From contig JASLNU010000074.1 of NCBI GenBank assembly GCA_030745835.1, forward strand, positions 1 through 64,000: a stretch of DNA of 64,000 nt, read 5' to 3'. The position numbers and the translations under genes are program-made. Positions 28,129 to 36,876 of this stretch are shown piece by piece (the first letter of the stretch is position 1; each line of letters opens with the position of its first letter). The stretch is from GCA-2687515 sp002687515 (GTDB lineage: Bacteria; Pseudomonadota; Alphaproteobacteria; Rhodospirillales; UBA2165). Below the pieces are notes generated by a model. That model did not search any database, was not told the origin of the DNA, and was given only the letters and a program-made list of their open reading frames with translations.

Positions 28129-28204
28129 TGGTGCCGCATCGGTGACTCGAACACCGGACCCCAGCATTACGAATGCTGTGCTCTGCCAACTGAGCTAATG
28201 CGGC
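28129..28204 (-). tRNA. tRNA-Thr (anticodon CGT)
   Basis: Read on the minus strand, the 76 bases fold into a full cloverleaf: acceptor GCCGCAT with ATGCGGC, D-stem GCTC/GAGC, anticodon stem CAGCA/TGCTG around TTCGTAA (anticodon CGT, reading ACG), and T-stem CGGTG/CACCG around TTCGAGT. The terminal CCA is encoded in the DNA. No second copy or attachment-site repeat was seen nearby. Confidence 0.97.
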
Positions 28205-28253
28205 ACGAATGTCTTGCAGACGCGCGTTTAATACCGCGCTTTGTTCATTTTGA

Positions 28254-28313
28254 CCAGGGGATTCGCCAGGGGATTCGCCAGGGGATTCGCCTGGGGTTCC
28301 GCCTGGGGCTTTG
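28254..28313. repeat. 12 bp tandem repeat, five units
   Basis: Three perfect copies of CCAGGGGATTCG, then CCTGGGGTTCCG and CCTGGGGCTTTG. They lie between the tRNA gene and the stop codon of the TPR/glycosyltransferase gene (9 bases away). The 12-base unit length recurs at 29811 and 37372. Confidence 0.9.
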
Positions 28314-28321
28314 GCCTTGGG

Positions 28322-29797
28322 TTAGCGGCCCGCGAGGCTGGCGAGATCGGCGGCGGCGGCTTCGATGACCGGCGCCCAATCGCCAGCTACGGCCTGGCGG
28401 CAAAGTTTGAGGCTCGGATACCAGGGGCTGTCGTTCCGGCCCAGCATCCAGCGCCAGTCGGGCGCGTGGTGCAGCAATATCCAGGCGGGCCGGCCGAGGG
28501 CGCCGGCCAGGTGGGCCACCATGGTGTCCGAGGTGATGACCAGGTCCAAGGCGAGGATCAGGGCGGCGGTATCGGTGAGCGCTCCCTCGCCGGTTTCGAT
28601 CAGATCGAAGGCCGCCTCGGGGCGCGGCGCGGCATCGCCGCCGGGGCCCTTCTGCAGGCTGACCCAGGAGACGCCGGCCACCTCGGCGAGCGGCGCCAGC
28701 CCGCCGAGCGGCAAGCCGCGAAAGCGTTCCACCGGGCTATCGCTATTGCCCAGCCAGTTGAGCCCCACCTTGAGCCCGTCCAAGGCCCCAAGCTTTTCGC
28801 GCCAGGCGTCCCGCACAGCCTGATCCACCGCCAGGTACGGCACCTCGGCGGGCAGGTTTTCGAGGCTGGTGGCGAAAATGCGGGGCAGATCCAGGAACGG
28901 CGCGTGGCGGTCGAATGGCGGCAGTGCATCGCCCGCCGCGATAACTTCATCGGCGATCCCCGCCGCCGCCGTCAGCGGCGCCAAAGCGGCCGGGCATTCG
29001 ACGATGACGCGCGCGCCCAATCGCTGAACCAGCGGCGCGTAGCGGACGAAATGGATGGCATCGCCGAGCCCCTGCTCGGCGTGCAATAAAATGTTGCTGC
29101 CTTCGACCGGCTCGCCGCGCCAGGCGGGGACGGTGAAATCGCGGCGCAGCGCCGGAAAGCCGGACCATTGCCAGCGCCAGGCCATTTCCGTGAAGGCTTC
29201 CGGCAATTGGCCGAGGCTGGCCAGCGCCAGCGACAGGTTCCAATGGGCGAGGGCGAAATCGGGCGCCAGTTCGATGGCGCGGCGGTAGCTTTCCACCGCG
29301 TCTTGGACGCGTCCGCAATCCTTGAACGCATTACCCAAATTGTTGTGCGCCTCGGCATCGCCTTCACCCCTGTCACCAGCCACAGATTCACCGTGGGCCA
29401 CCGCCGCCCCGGCGGCTTCTAATGCGGCATCGAAATCACCGCGGCTGCGCAACACGCCGGCCAGGTTGCTAAGGGAGCGGGCATGACCGGCATCGATTTC
29501 GATGGCCCGGCGGAACGCATCCTCGGCGCCGTTATCGTCGCTCATGGCGCGCCGCACCATGCCCAGATTGCTGTGGTAATCGGGCGCCTGGCCATTCAGG
29601 GATATGGCGGTTTCGATCAATTCGGCGGCCAGCCTGTGATTGCCCTTTTGGTGGACGGCGACGCCCAATAGGTGCCAGACATCGGCGTTATCGGGCGCTG
29701 CGTCCACCAGCTCCCGATAGACGGCGATGGCGGCATCGGTATCGCCGGCGCGGTGCAGGCGCATGGCTTCTTGCAGGCGCGTCTCAATTTCGCTCAT
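28322..29797 (-). CDS. TPR protein with glycosyltransferase-like C-terminal domain
   Basis: A protein of 491 aa. Residues 1-220 form about five TPR units (RAGDTDAAIAVYRELV, HQKGNHRLAAELIETAI, GAEDAFRRAIEID, GRVQDAVESYRRAIELAPDFALAHWN). Residues about 235-480 resemble the GT9/GT41-like domain found in many TPR proteins: ILLHAEQGLGDAIHFVRYAPLV, VGLNWLGN, and a C-terminal DLVITSDTMVAHLAGALGRPAWILL. The donor and acceptor are unknown. The start at 29797 or 29803 cannot be settled. Upstream lies a 12 bp tandem repeat and then the hemY end. Confidence 0.82.
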   Translation of the reverse strand: MSEIETRLQEAMRLHRAGDTDAAIAVYRELVDAAPDNADVWHLLGVAVHQKGNHRLAAELIETAISLNGQAPDYHSNLGMVRRAMSDDNGAEDAFRRAIEIDAGHARSLSNLAGVLRSRGDFDAALEAAGAAVAHGESVAGDRGEGDAEAHNNLGNAFKDCGRVQDAVESYRRAIELAPDFALAHWNLSLALASLGQLPEAFTEMAWRWQWSGFPALRRDFTVPAWRGEPVEGSNILLHAEQGLGDAIHFVRYAPLVQRLGARVIVECPAALAPLTAAAGIADEVIAAGDALPPFDRHAPFLDLPRIFATSLENLPAEVPYLAVDQAVRDAWREKLGALDGLKVGLNWLGNSDSPVERFRGLPLGGLAPLAEVAGVSWVSLQKGPGGDAAPRPEAAFDLIETGEGALTDTAALILALDLVITSDTMVAHLAGALGRPAWILLHHAPDWRWMLGRNDSPWYPSLKLCRQAVAGDWAPVIEAAAADLASLAGR

Positions 29798-29810
29798 CAC
29801 CAATTACCGG

Positions 29811-29846
29811 CCAGTGGAATATCCAGTGGAATATCCGGCGCAATAT
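29811..29846. repeat. 12 bp tandem repeat, three units
   Basis: CCAGTGGAATAT twice, then CCGGCGCAATAT. It is located in the gap between the end of hemY (29869) and the start of the TPR gene (29797), so it would lie in the leader of the latter. Confidence 0.85.
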
Positions 29847-29868
29847 CCTATCCATCGATGTCCGGCCA

Positions 29869-31260
29869 TCAGGGGTTGGGGTCGGGTTCCCGGGATGCAT
29901 CGCCGGCTGTCTCAACCGGGGCCGCGTCCTCGGTCCCGGGCGCCCTCCCGGACACATCGTCCATGCGGGTGACACGCGGCGGCGTTTTCCATTCCAGCGA
30001 ATCGAACTCTTCGCAGCGGCCGCAAACCGGCTCCCATTCGGCCACCACGTTGCCGCAATTACCGCAAATCCATGCCGGGTCCGGATCGGCAAGCGCGGCG
30101 CGTTTCAACCAGTCGCGGGCGGCATTCGAATTGCGGTTTTCACCCTCTTCCAGTTCGGCCATCATGCGGCAGATGCGGCCCGCCGGGTTGTCCTTGGAAA
30201 CCGCATCCAGATGCTGGCGCGCTTCGGTCCAAAGCTCGGCGGCAAGCGCGGTTTGCGCCACCGCCAAATGGCTTTCCATATGATCCTTGTTGTTTCCGGC
30301 CAGCCTTTCAAGGGCGTGCAGCTTGTCCGACGGGTTGCCGCCGGGGGCCAATTCCTCCATCAGCCGGGCAAGGCCCGGATGCGGGTTGCGCACCCAGGCT
30401 TCTTCGATGATCGACACCGCTTTGCGCCGCTTGCCGGCATCGGCCAAGAGGCGCGCCGTGCGCAACGCCGCCGGCACGAATGACGCCGCCAATGAATTGG
30501 CGCGCTGCGCCAATTGCAGCGCTTCACCAAGGCGGCCCTCGGATTCGGCTTCGATGCTTCGCTGATAATTCAAAACACCGCGCCGCCGCCGGCCGGTTTC
30601 AGAATCGGTGTGCTTGGCACGCACCGATTTCCGCACCGTGTCCTCGGCTGCCTCCCAGTCGCTGTTCTTGATCTGCAATTCTAACAGGGTCGAGGCGACG
30701 GTATCGGTTTTCGGTTTAAGATCGCTGGCCTTTTCAGCCAGTTCCATGGCGCCCTCGGTATCGCCCTCATGCAGTCTCTGGTTGAGCATGCCGTGCAGGC
30801 CCAGATACTTGGTCTCCGGCTCTTCCGCCATGGCTTCGAAAAACTTGCCGGCCGCCTCGTCATCGCCCGACAATTGCGCGGCCTGGGCCGACAGCAGCAT
30901 GGTCAGCGGCGGTTCCGCCAATAGCTGGTCGGCCTTGCGCGCCAGCCGCCGGGCTTCGTGCGCGTCACCGGCAGCAACCGCGACCATGCCTTGGGTCAGC
31001 GCCTTGTAGCCGCGCCGCCGGCGCCATTCGCGCCGCGCCCGGCCCAGGCGGCGCGGGGCGCGGCGAAAATAGGACCAGATCCGAAAAATCGTGGCCAGCA
31101 GCAGCGCCACGATCAAGAGACCGGTGAGAAGGATACCCGCCGTCGTCTCGACACGATAGCCGCGCCAATCGAGGGAAACCGCGCCGGGATTGTCGGCCAG
31201 CCACGCCGCCAACCAGCTCGCGATGCCGAGAAAGATGAAAAACAAGATGGCGCGGATCAT
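29869..31260 (-). CDS. hemY: HemY-like TPR membrane protein of the heme operon
   Basis: A protein of 463 aa matching the HemY_N family: two N-terminal membrane helices (about residues 4-22 and 42-62), a basic cytoplasmic stretch (RAPRRLGRARREWRRRRGY), and TPR-like helical repeats up to about residue 390. The C-terminus carries a zinc-ribbon-like CGNCG...CGRC motif followed by FDSLEW, typical of alphaproteobacterial members. The name comes from genetic linkage to heme genes; it has no protoporphyrinogen oxidase fold. It overlaps the hemD/mitofilin gene by 4 bases, so it is translationally coupled. Confidence 0.9.
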   Translation of the reverse strand: MIRAILFFIFLGIASWLAAWLADNPGAVSLDWRGYRVETTAGILLTGLLIVALLLATIFRIWSYFRRAPRRLGRARREWRRRRGYKALTQGMVAVAAGDAHEARRLARKADQLLAEPPLTMLLSAQAAQLSGDDEAAGKFFEAMAEEPETKYLGLHGMLNQRLHEGDTEGAMELAEKASDLKPKTDTVASTLLELQIKNSDWEAAEDTVRKSVRAKHTDSETGRRRRGVLNYQRSIEAESEGRLGEALQLAQRANSLAASFVPAALRTARLLADAGKRRKAVSIIEEAWVRNPHPGLARLMEELAPGGNPSDKLHALERLAGNNKDHMESHLAVAQTALAAELWTEARQHLDAVSKDNPAGRICRMMAELEEGENRNSNAARDWLKRAALADPDPAWICGNCGNVVAEWEPVCGRCEEFDSLEWKTPPRVTRMDDVSGRAPGTEDAAPVETAGDASREPDPNP

Positions 31261-33131
31261 TTAGGACTTCTCTTGCCCTCGAGCTTTTGGAACCCGTGCG
31301 CGCGAAGCGCGTCGAGCTTCCCTTCCACGGCGATCAGCAGTTGGGCATCATTTATCCAGGCGGCGGCCGCGGCGGCGGCTGGCGGCGGCAATGGCTTCAA
31401 TTCGGCCAACGCTAGCTTCAAATCTCCACGCGCAAGGGCACGTTCGGAGCGGGCGACGACAGCTTCGATACCGTTGCCTTCGAACTGGTCCACCTGGCGC
31501 CATTTAATCGATTGGGTCAGGCGGTCGATGGTGCGTGCCACCCAACCTTCGCCTTGCGGCAACTGTTCGACCCGAACCAAGCGGCCGGCAAGATCGGTGA
31601 AGCGGTCGGCGAGGCCGCGGACGGTCTCCAGCCCCTTGGCGGCATGCGGTTGCAACAGGGCGACCGCGGAATTTACCGCATCGACATCGCCGAATAGGGT
31701 TTTCAGGGTATCAAGCTCGGCGTTGAAGGGGCGCGCCGACTTGACCGCATCGCGAAGCTGGCCGACGACAAAAACATAGCGCGCCAGGCGTTTACGTTCA
31801 GCCGCGTCGGCCGGCCCGGCCCGGCCGAGTTCGGCGATTCGCCCCTGCAGCACGTCGATGCGTTCCTGGGTGCCGGCGGCAACCTCGGACCGCAAGCGTT
31901 CAAGCTCGGCCAGACGCTTGCTAAGATCGCCCAGCGTCTGCGCGCTTTCATTGTCGGCGGCGGTATTAAATGCGGTAACGGCGCGGCGCATTGCCTCCAT
32001 CGAAGTTTCCAGCTTTTCAATGCGCCCAAGGGTGGCGTTCAATTGCTTTTGCAGCCGGTCCCGTTCCGCTTGCAACTCTTCCAGTCCGGGAAGCGGCGCC
32101 TTGGCGTCCCGTTCGAGCCGCGCCAGGCGGCTGGTCAACGCCTCTATCCGGTTCCGGTTGCTTTCTTTCTCGACAAGCCACGGTACCACCTTGGCCGCGT
32201 GCGGCCCCCAAATCGGCCGAAACGCGGTGGCGATACCGGCAATGACAATCACCGCAAGAAGGGTCAAGAACACGGTCCTTACCGGCCGTCCTCCAGACAC
32301 AGGTTTCGGCACCGGAACCATTCCGGCGACATCGGTTTCGGGCACCACCGGATCGGCGCTGCCGCCCGCGTCAACACCGGCGCCAACTCTGACGTCAAGT
32401 TTGGCGCCTGGCAGTTCGGCGCCGGCCAGTTTGGCGACCCGTTCGACAAGCGCGTCCTGGGTCGGCGTCTCGGCAACAACAACATCTTTCCATTTCACCT
32501 CGTCAACGGTATCGGCCACCGCGCGGCTGAGCCCGACGATGGTTAATTGGCGGCAGACACGCAGGAGACGCGCCTTGCGCACCAAATGCACGAAAGTTTC
32601 ACCGGTGCGCGGAGAAAACAGCAGGACCGCATCAATATCGCCACCCTTCAAGGCGGCGATCGCCGAGGCCGAAAGCGTGCGCGATGGCTGTACCTCGTAG
32701 ATCACCTCGCGGCGGTATGCGAACCCGGCCTTGGTCAGCGCGCCGCCCAGGTCGCCGGCAACTTCGCTACCGGCGATATGCACCAAGGACCCGTGCTCGG
32801 GCTCCAGCAAATCAATGGCAAGGTCGGCCAGGGCGCGCACATCACCCGATGCGCTATGCACCTGTTTAAACTCGGCGCCGCGCGCGGTTTTCGCGGTCGC
32901 GTCGCCAACCGCAAAAACCGGTATGTCGCGCCGCGCCGAACACCGCGCCAAGGCGCGCACGCCGTTGGCGCTGGTGACCATAACGGCCTGAACGCCTTCG
33001 AAATCCGGCTCAACACCCTTGTCAATCTTGACCGTCAGCAACGGCTCGATGACGGCACTGACGCCGATCTTTTCGAGCGCATTCGCAAGCGCTTCGCCAT
33101 CCTCGCCGGGACGTGTGACCAGTACGCGCAT
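31257..33131 (-). CDS. hemD: uroporphyrinogen-III synthase fused to a mitofilin (Mic60)-like protein
   Basis: A 624 aa fusion. Residues 1-237 are a complete uroporphyrinogen-III synthase: VLVTRPGEDGEALA start, MVTSANGVRAL, FAVGDATA, and the closing VVAETPTQDALVE. After a linker comes one membrane helix (about 286-304: TVFLTLLAVIVIAGIATAF), a long coiled-coil part (about 325-440) and a helical C-terminal region (about 450-624) with the order of alphaproteobacterial mitofilin/Mic60. HemD closes the tetrapyrrole ring in the cytoplasm; Mic60 shapes intracytoplasmic membranes. In many alphaproteobacteria the two are separate neighbours. hemC lies 5 bases upstream and hemY overlaps downstream. Confidence 0.88.
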   Translation of the reverse strand: MRVLVTRPGEDGEALANALEKIGVSAVIEPLLTVKIDKGVEPDFEGVQAVMVTSANGVRALARCSARRDIPVFAVGDATAKTARGAEFKQVHSASGDVRALADLAIDLLEPEHGSLVHIAGSEVAGDLGGALTKAGFAYRREVIYEVQPSRTLSASAIAALKGGDIDAVLLFSPRTGETFVHLVRKARLLRVCRQLTIVGLSRAVADTVDEVKWKDVVVAETPTQDALVERVAKLAGAELPGAKLDVRVGAGVDAGGSADPVVPETDVAGMVPVPKPVSGGRPVRTVFLTLLAVIVIAGIATAFRPIWGPHAAKVVPWLVEKESNRNRIEALTSRLARLERDAKAPLPGLEELQAERDRLQKQLNATLGRIEKLETSMEAMRRAVTAFNTAADNESAQTLGDLSKRLAELERLRSEVAAGTQERIDVLQGRIAELGRAGPADAAERKRLARYVFVVGQLRDAVKSARPFNAELDTLKTLFGDVDAVNSAVALLQPHAAKGLETVRGLADRFTDLAGRLVRVEQLPQGEGWVARTIDRLTQSIKWRQVDQFEGNGIEAVVARSERALARGDLKLALAELKPLPPPAAAAAAAWINDAQLLIAVEGKLDALRAHGFQKLEGKRSPK

Positions 33132-33136
33132 CGATC

Positions 33137-34129
33137 CTAGGCCTCGCCCTCTGTCTCCGTGGGCACGCGGATGATATCCGGTTGTTCAGTTTTAATCGCT
33201 TGGATCATGCCGGGTCCAGCCTTAAGCAAAAGTTCCTCGGCCAGCTTTCGCCCCAAATCATCGGCTTCGGCCTCCGGTCCCTGGCATTCGGCCTCGGCTG
33301 TTTCGGTGCCATCGGGGCGTGCGATCAAGCCACGGATGCGTAGCGTGCCGGCGCCATCGGTTTCGGCAAGGCCGGCGATCGGGGTCTGGCAGGAACCGTC
33401 GAGCCCGGCCAGCATCGCCCGCTCGGCGCTGACGCTGACGGCGGTTGGCCAGTGGGTGAGAGCGCTCAAATACACCTGGGCGCGCTTGTCCTCGTCGCGG
33501 CAGGTGGCGGCCAGGGCGCCCTGTCCGACGGCAGGCAGCATGTCCGATGGATCGACCAGGCTGGTCACCTCGGCATCGCGCATCAGGCGCTTGAGCCCGG
33601 CGAATGCGAGAAATGTAGCCTCGACCTCGCCATCGGCAAGTTTCTTGAGGCGCGTGTCGACGTTACCGCGAAGCGGCACCACCTCCAGATCGGGCCGCAG
33701 CTTGAGCACCTGCGCCTTGCGCCGTGTCGACGCGGTTCCGACGCGCGCCCCCCGGCGCAATTCACTTATGCTTTTCGCCGAGCGTGAAATAAAGGCATCG
33801 CGCACATCTTCGCGCGGCAAAATCGCATGCAGCGTGATCCCCACCGGCAGGAATGTGGGTACGTCCTTCATCGAATGAATGGCGATGTCGATGCGGCGGT
33901 CCAGCATCGCCTCGTCCAATTCCTTGGTGAACAAGCCCTTGCCGCCGAGTTGGGCAAGCAGCACATCCTGCACCCGATCGCCGGTGGTTTTGATGATGAT
34001 GGTCTCGACCGCGCCCCGCTCCTTGAGTTGCGGGTTGGCTTCCTTTAACAATTCGACCACGTGGTTGGTCTGGGCCAGGGCCAATGGGCTGCCCCGGGTT
34101 CCAATTCGAAAAACGTCGCTGTCGGTCAT
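33137..34129 (-). CDS. hemC: porphobilinogen deaminase (hydroxymethylbilane synthase)
   Basis: HemC of 330 aa, a little longer than the usual 310. It polymerises four porphobilinogens into hydroxymethylbilane. Seen: IGTRGSPLALAQ at the start, HSMKDVPT, RRKAQVLKLRPDL...LRGNVDTRLKKL, and the dipyrromethane cofactor cysteine in LDGSCQTPIAG. It is the first gene of a hemC-hemD/mic60-hemY operon and is divergent from tsaD, the conserved alphaproteobacterial arrangement. The C-terminal tail is acidic. Confidence 0.97.
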   Translation of the reverse strand: MTDSDVFRIGTRGSPLALAQTNHVVELLKEANPQLKERGAVETIIIKTTGDRVQDVLLAQLGGKGLFTKELDEAMLDRRIDIAIHSMKDVPTFLPVGITLHAILPREDVRDAFISRSAKSISELRRGARVGTASTRRKAQVLKLRPDLEVVPLRGNVDTRLKKLADGEVEATFLAFAGLKRLMRDAEVTSLVDPSDMLPAVGQGALAATCRDEDKRAQVYLSALTHWPTAVSVSAERAMLAGLDGSCQTPIAGLAETDGAGTLRIRGLIARPDGTETAEAECQGPEAEADDLGRKLAEELLLKAGPGMIQAIKTEQPDIIRVPTETEGEA

Positions 34130-34276
34130 GTCTTGCGGTCTCGGATTATTGGCGTAATTGGTAATTCTAGACGGGCATCTTGGTAAATAGGGTAAATATT
34201 TTGGTCCTTTCCCGGACCGAGGGCTGGTGGATAAAATGATAGCCGCCGGTGAAACCAGTTGTTGGAATACCTATAC

Positions 34277-35350
34277 ATGATCCTGCTCGGTATCGAAACC
34301 AGTTGCGATGAAACCTCGGCCGCCCTTGTAACCGACGCCGGCGCGCCCGGGCTACGCATCTTGAGCAATGTTGTGCTGTCGCAAGTGGAAGCGCACCGGC
34401 CCTATGAAGGGGTCGTTCCGGAAATTGCCGCGCGCGCCCACTTGTCGCACACCGACCGCGTTATCGGCCGTGCCATGGCCGAAGCGGAAGCGGACTTCGA
34501 GAAGCTGGATGGGATCGCGGTGGCCGGCGGACCCGGCCTGATCGGCGGCGTCATCGTCGGCGTCATGTCGGCCAAGGCGATCGCCGCCGTCCACCAATTA
34601 CCGTTCATGGCGGTCAACCACCTGGAGGCGCATGCGTTGACCGTGCGCCTGACCGAAGGGCTGCAATTCCCGTATCTGTTGCTCCTGGTATCGGGCGGCC
34701 ACTGCCAGCTTCTCAGCGTCGAAGGGGTCGGCGCCTATCGGCGGCTCGGCACCACCCTCGACGATGCCCTGGGTGAGGCGTTCGACAAGACGGCGAAAAT
34801 GCTCGGCCTTGGTTTCCCGGGCGGCCCGGAGGTGGAAACGCGGGCGCGCGCCGGCGATGGCAATCGGTTCGAACTTCCGCGTCCCATGCTGGGGCGTTCC
34901 GGTTGCGATTTTTCCTTCTCCGGCCTGAAGACCGCGATCCGCCGCCGGATCGAAAAATTGGGCGGCGAAGAAACCATGACCGGGACCGATATCGACGATT
35001 TATGCGCTTGCTTCCAGGCCGCCGTCGGCGATGTCCTCAATGACCGCGCCGGCCGGGCCCTGGATATGTTCGCCGCCCGCATTGGTCCGCCCACCGCCCT
35101 GGTGGTCGCCGGCGGCGTCGCGGCCAATCAATATTTACGCGGCCGGCTTGCGCAATTGGCCGCCGCGCGCGAATTGAAACTGGCGGCGCCGCCGCCGGCA
35201 TTATGCACCGACAACGGCGCCATGATCGCCTGGGCGGGTCTGGAACGGCTTAAGCTGGGCCTGACCGATGGGCTCGATTTCGCACCCAGGCCGCGCTGGC
35301 CGCTGGACCCGGATGCGGCGCCGGCGATCGGCGCCGGTGTCAAGGCGTAA
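34277..35350 (+). CDS. tsaD: tRNA N6-adenosine threonylcarbamoyltransferase
   Basis: TsaD (Gcp/Kae1) of 357 aa. It transfers threonylcarbamoyl to A37 of ANN-decoding tRNAs, together with TsaB and TsaE (not in this window). Seen: ILLGIETSCDETSAALV, the metal-binding histidines in ARAHLSHTD, LLLVSGGHCQLL, DDALGEAFDKTAKMLGLGFPGG, and CTDNGAMIAWAG. The ATG at 34277 matches the family start; a TTG at 34259 would add 6 residues. It is divergent from hemC and followed by gpsA. Confidence 0.97.
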   Translation: MILLGIETSCDETSAALVTDAGAPGLRILSNVVLSQVEAHRPYEGVVPEIAARAHLSHTDRVIGRAMAEAEADFEKLDGIAVAGGPGLIGGVIVGVMSAKAIAAVHQLPFMAVNHLEAHALTVRLTEGLQFPYLLLLVSGGHCQLLSVEGVGAYRRLGTTLDDALGEAFDKTAKMLGLGFPGGPEVETRARAGDGNRFELPRPMLGRSGCDFSFSGLKTAIRRRIEKLGGEETMTGTDIDDLCACFQAAVGDVLNDRAGRALDMFAARIGPPTALVVAGGVAANQYLRGRLAQLAAARELKLAAPPPALCTDNGAMIAWAGLERLKLGLTDGLDFAPRPRWPLDPDAAPAIGAGVKA

Positions 35351-35437
35351 CGCCAGCGGCTTCGGTTTGAGTTCTGGGCGGACTTGCCACAACCGCCATC
35401 GGGTGAAAGGATCAAGCCTCGCGATGAGAGAAGCGGA

Positions 35438-36430
35438 ATGAGCAAAATAGGTATAGTCGGCGCTGGCGCCTGGGGCACGGCCCTGGCCGCCGCCATGATC
35501 CGCGCCGGCAACGAGGTGACCATCCAGGCGCACGAAGCCGAGGTGGCCGACGCCATCAACAAGCGCCACGAGAACGAAATGTTCTTTGCCGGCGTGGCGC
35601 TTGATCCGGCTATTCGCGCGACCGCCAAGTTGGCCGAGGCGATCGATGCCGAGGCGGTGCTGCTGGCGGCGCCGGCGCAACATATGCGCGCCGTCACCGA
35701 GGCAGCGGCACCCGATTGGCGGCGCGGCGTTCCGGCGGTCATCTGCGCCAAGGGGATCGAACAGGGCAGCTGTGCGCTGATGAGCGAAGTGGTCGCCGAG
35801 ACCGTTCCCGGGGTTCCGATCGCCGTTCTGTCGGGACCCACCTTCGCCGCCGAGGTCGCCGCCGACAAGCCGACGGCGGTGACCCTCGCCTGCAACGACG
35901 AATTGATCGGCAAGGTTTTGATGGAAACGCTGTCATCGCGCCATTTCCGTATCTACCGGACACGCGACGTGATCGGCGCGCAGATGGGCGGCGCGGTCAA
36001 GAACGTGCTGGCCATCGCCTGCGGCATCGTCGAGGGGCGTAAATTGGGCGACAATACCCGCGCCGCGCTGGTGACCAGAGGTCTGGCCGAGATAACCCGC
36101 CTCGGCGCCGCCAAGGGCGCGCGCCCGGAAACCCTCGCCGGACTATCCGGGCTCGGCGATCTGAGCCTGACCTGCAACGCCATGCAATCGCGCAACTTCT
36201 CGCTGGGCGTTGCGCTCGGCGAGGGCATTTCCCTGGAAGAGGTTCTGGGCCAGCGCAATTCGGTTGCCGAGGGCGTGTTCACCGCCTCTTCGGTGACCGA
36301 TCTTGCCCGCCGCCTGGACATCGAGGCGCCCATTTGCGTGGCCGTGGACGGCGTGTTAAATCACTTCGCCGATATCGACGCCACCATCGCCGGGCTGCTG
36401 TCGCGGCCATTAAAAGAAGAAACCGCCTGA
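35438..36430 (+). CDS. gpsA: NAD(P)-dependent glycerol-3-phosphate dehydrogenase
   Basis: GpsA of 330 aa, which makes sn-glycerol-3-phosphate for phospholipids. The Rossmann motif GAGAWGTALA is at residues 8-17; further conserved stretches are ICAKGIE, LSGPTFAAEV and the catalytic-lysine region GGAVKNVLAIACGI, and GLSGLGDLSLTC. The ATG at 35438 follows GAGAGAAGCGGA. The tsaD-gpsA-EVE order is common in Alphaproteobacteria. Confidence 0.97.
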   Translation: MSKIGIVGAGAWGTALAAAMIRAGNEVTIQAHEAEVADAINKRHENEMFFAGVALDPAIRATAKLAEAIDAEAVLLAAPAQHMRAVTEAAAPDWRRGVPAVICAKGIEQGSCALMSEVVAETVPGVPIAVLSGPTFAAEVAADKPTAVTLACNDELIGKVLMETLSSRHFRIYRTRDVIGAQMGGAVKNVLAIACGIVEGRKLGDNTRAALVTRGLAEITRLGAAKGARPETLAGLSGLGDLSLTCNAMQSRNFSLGVALGEGISLEEVLGQRNSVAEGVFTASSVTDLARRLDIEAPICVAVDGVLNHFADIDATIAGLLSRPLKEETA

Positions 36431-36458
36431 CAGGCTGGCAAATAAGGGAATAAAATAA

Positions 36459-36872
36459 ATGGCCTATTGGCTGATCAAATCGGAGCCCGGCGCCTGGTCC
36501 TGGGACGACCATGTGAAGAAGGGCATCGAACATTGGGACGGCGTCCGCAACCACCAGGCCAACAACAACATGAAGGCCATGAAGCTTGGCGACAAAGCTT
36601 TTTTCTACCACTCGGTCAATGAAAAGCGGATCGTCGGCGTGGTCGGGGTGGTGCGCGAACATTACCCCGACCACACCGACGAAAGCGGGCGTTTCGGCAT
36701 GGTCGACTTCAAGGCGCTGCATCCGGTCAAGACGCCGGTGACGCTGGCCGACATCAAGGGTGACGAAAGATTGCAGGACATGTTGCTGGTCAGGCATTCG
36801 CGCCTCAGCGTTTCGCCGGTGACCGATGATCATTGGAAGATCATCTGCGCGATGGCCGGCGTCGGCGCCTAG
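36459..36872 (+). CDS. EVE domain-containing protein
   Basis: A protein of 137 aa that is almost wholly an EVE domain: start YWLIKSEPGAWSWDD, GVRNHQANNNMKAMKLGD, FYHSVNEKRIVGVV and the C-terminal LLVRHSRLSVSPV. EVE domains belong to the PUA-like fold and bind modified bases in DNA or RNA, suggesting a role in RNA handling or in control of modified DNA. It is located behind gpsA, as in many relatives, and no restriction genes are nearby. Confidence 0.93.
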   Translation: MAYWLIKSEPGAWSWDDHVKKGIEHWDGVRNHQANNNMKAMKLGDKAFFYHSVNEKRIVGVVGVVREHYPDHTDESGRFGMVDFKALHPVKTPVTLADIKGDERLQDMLLVRHSRLSVSPVTDDHWKIICAMAGVGA

Positions 36873-36876
36873 TCCC

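Noticed and set aside
28081..28167. N-terminal extension of the ene-reductase to 28167.
   Set aside because: It would run into the tRNA-Thr gene and adds residues unlike the OYE family; the ATG at 28080 fits the family start.
28129..28313. A genomic island inserted at the tRNA-Thr gene.
   Set aside because: No integrase gene and no repeated copy of the tRNA end were found on either side.
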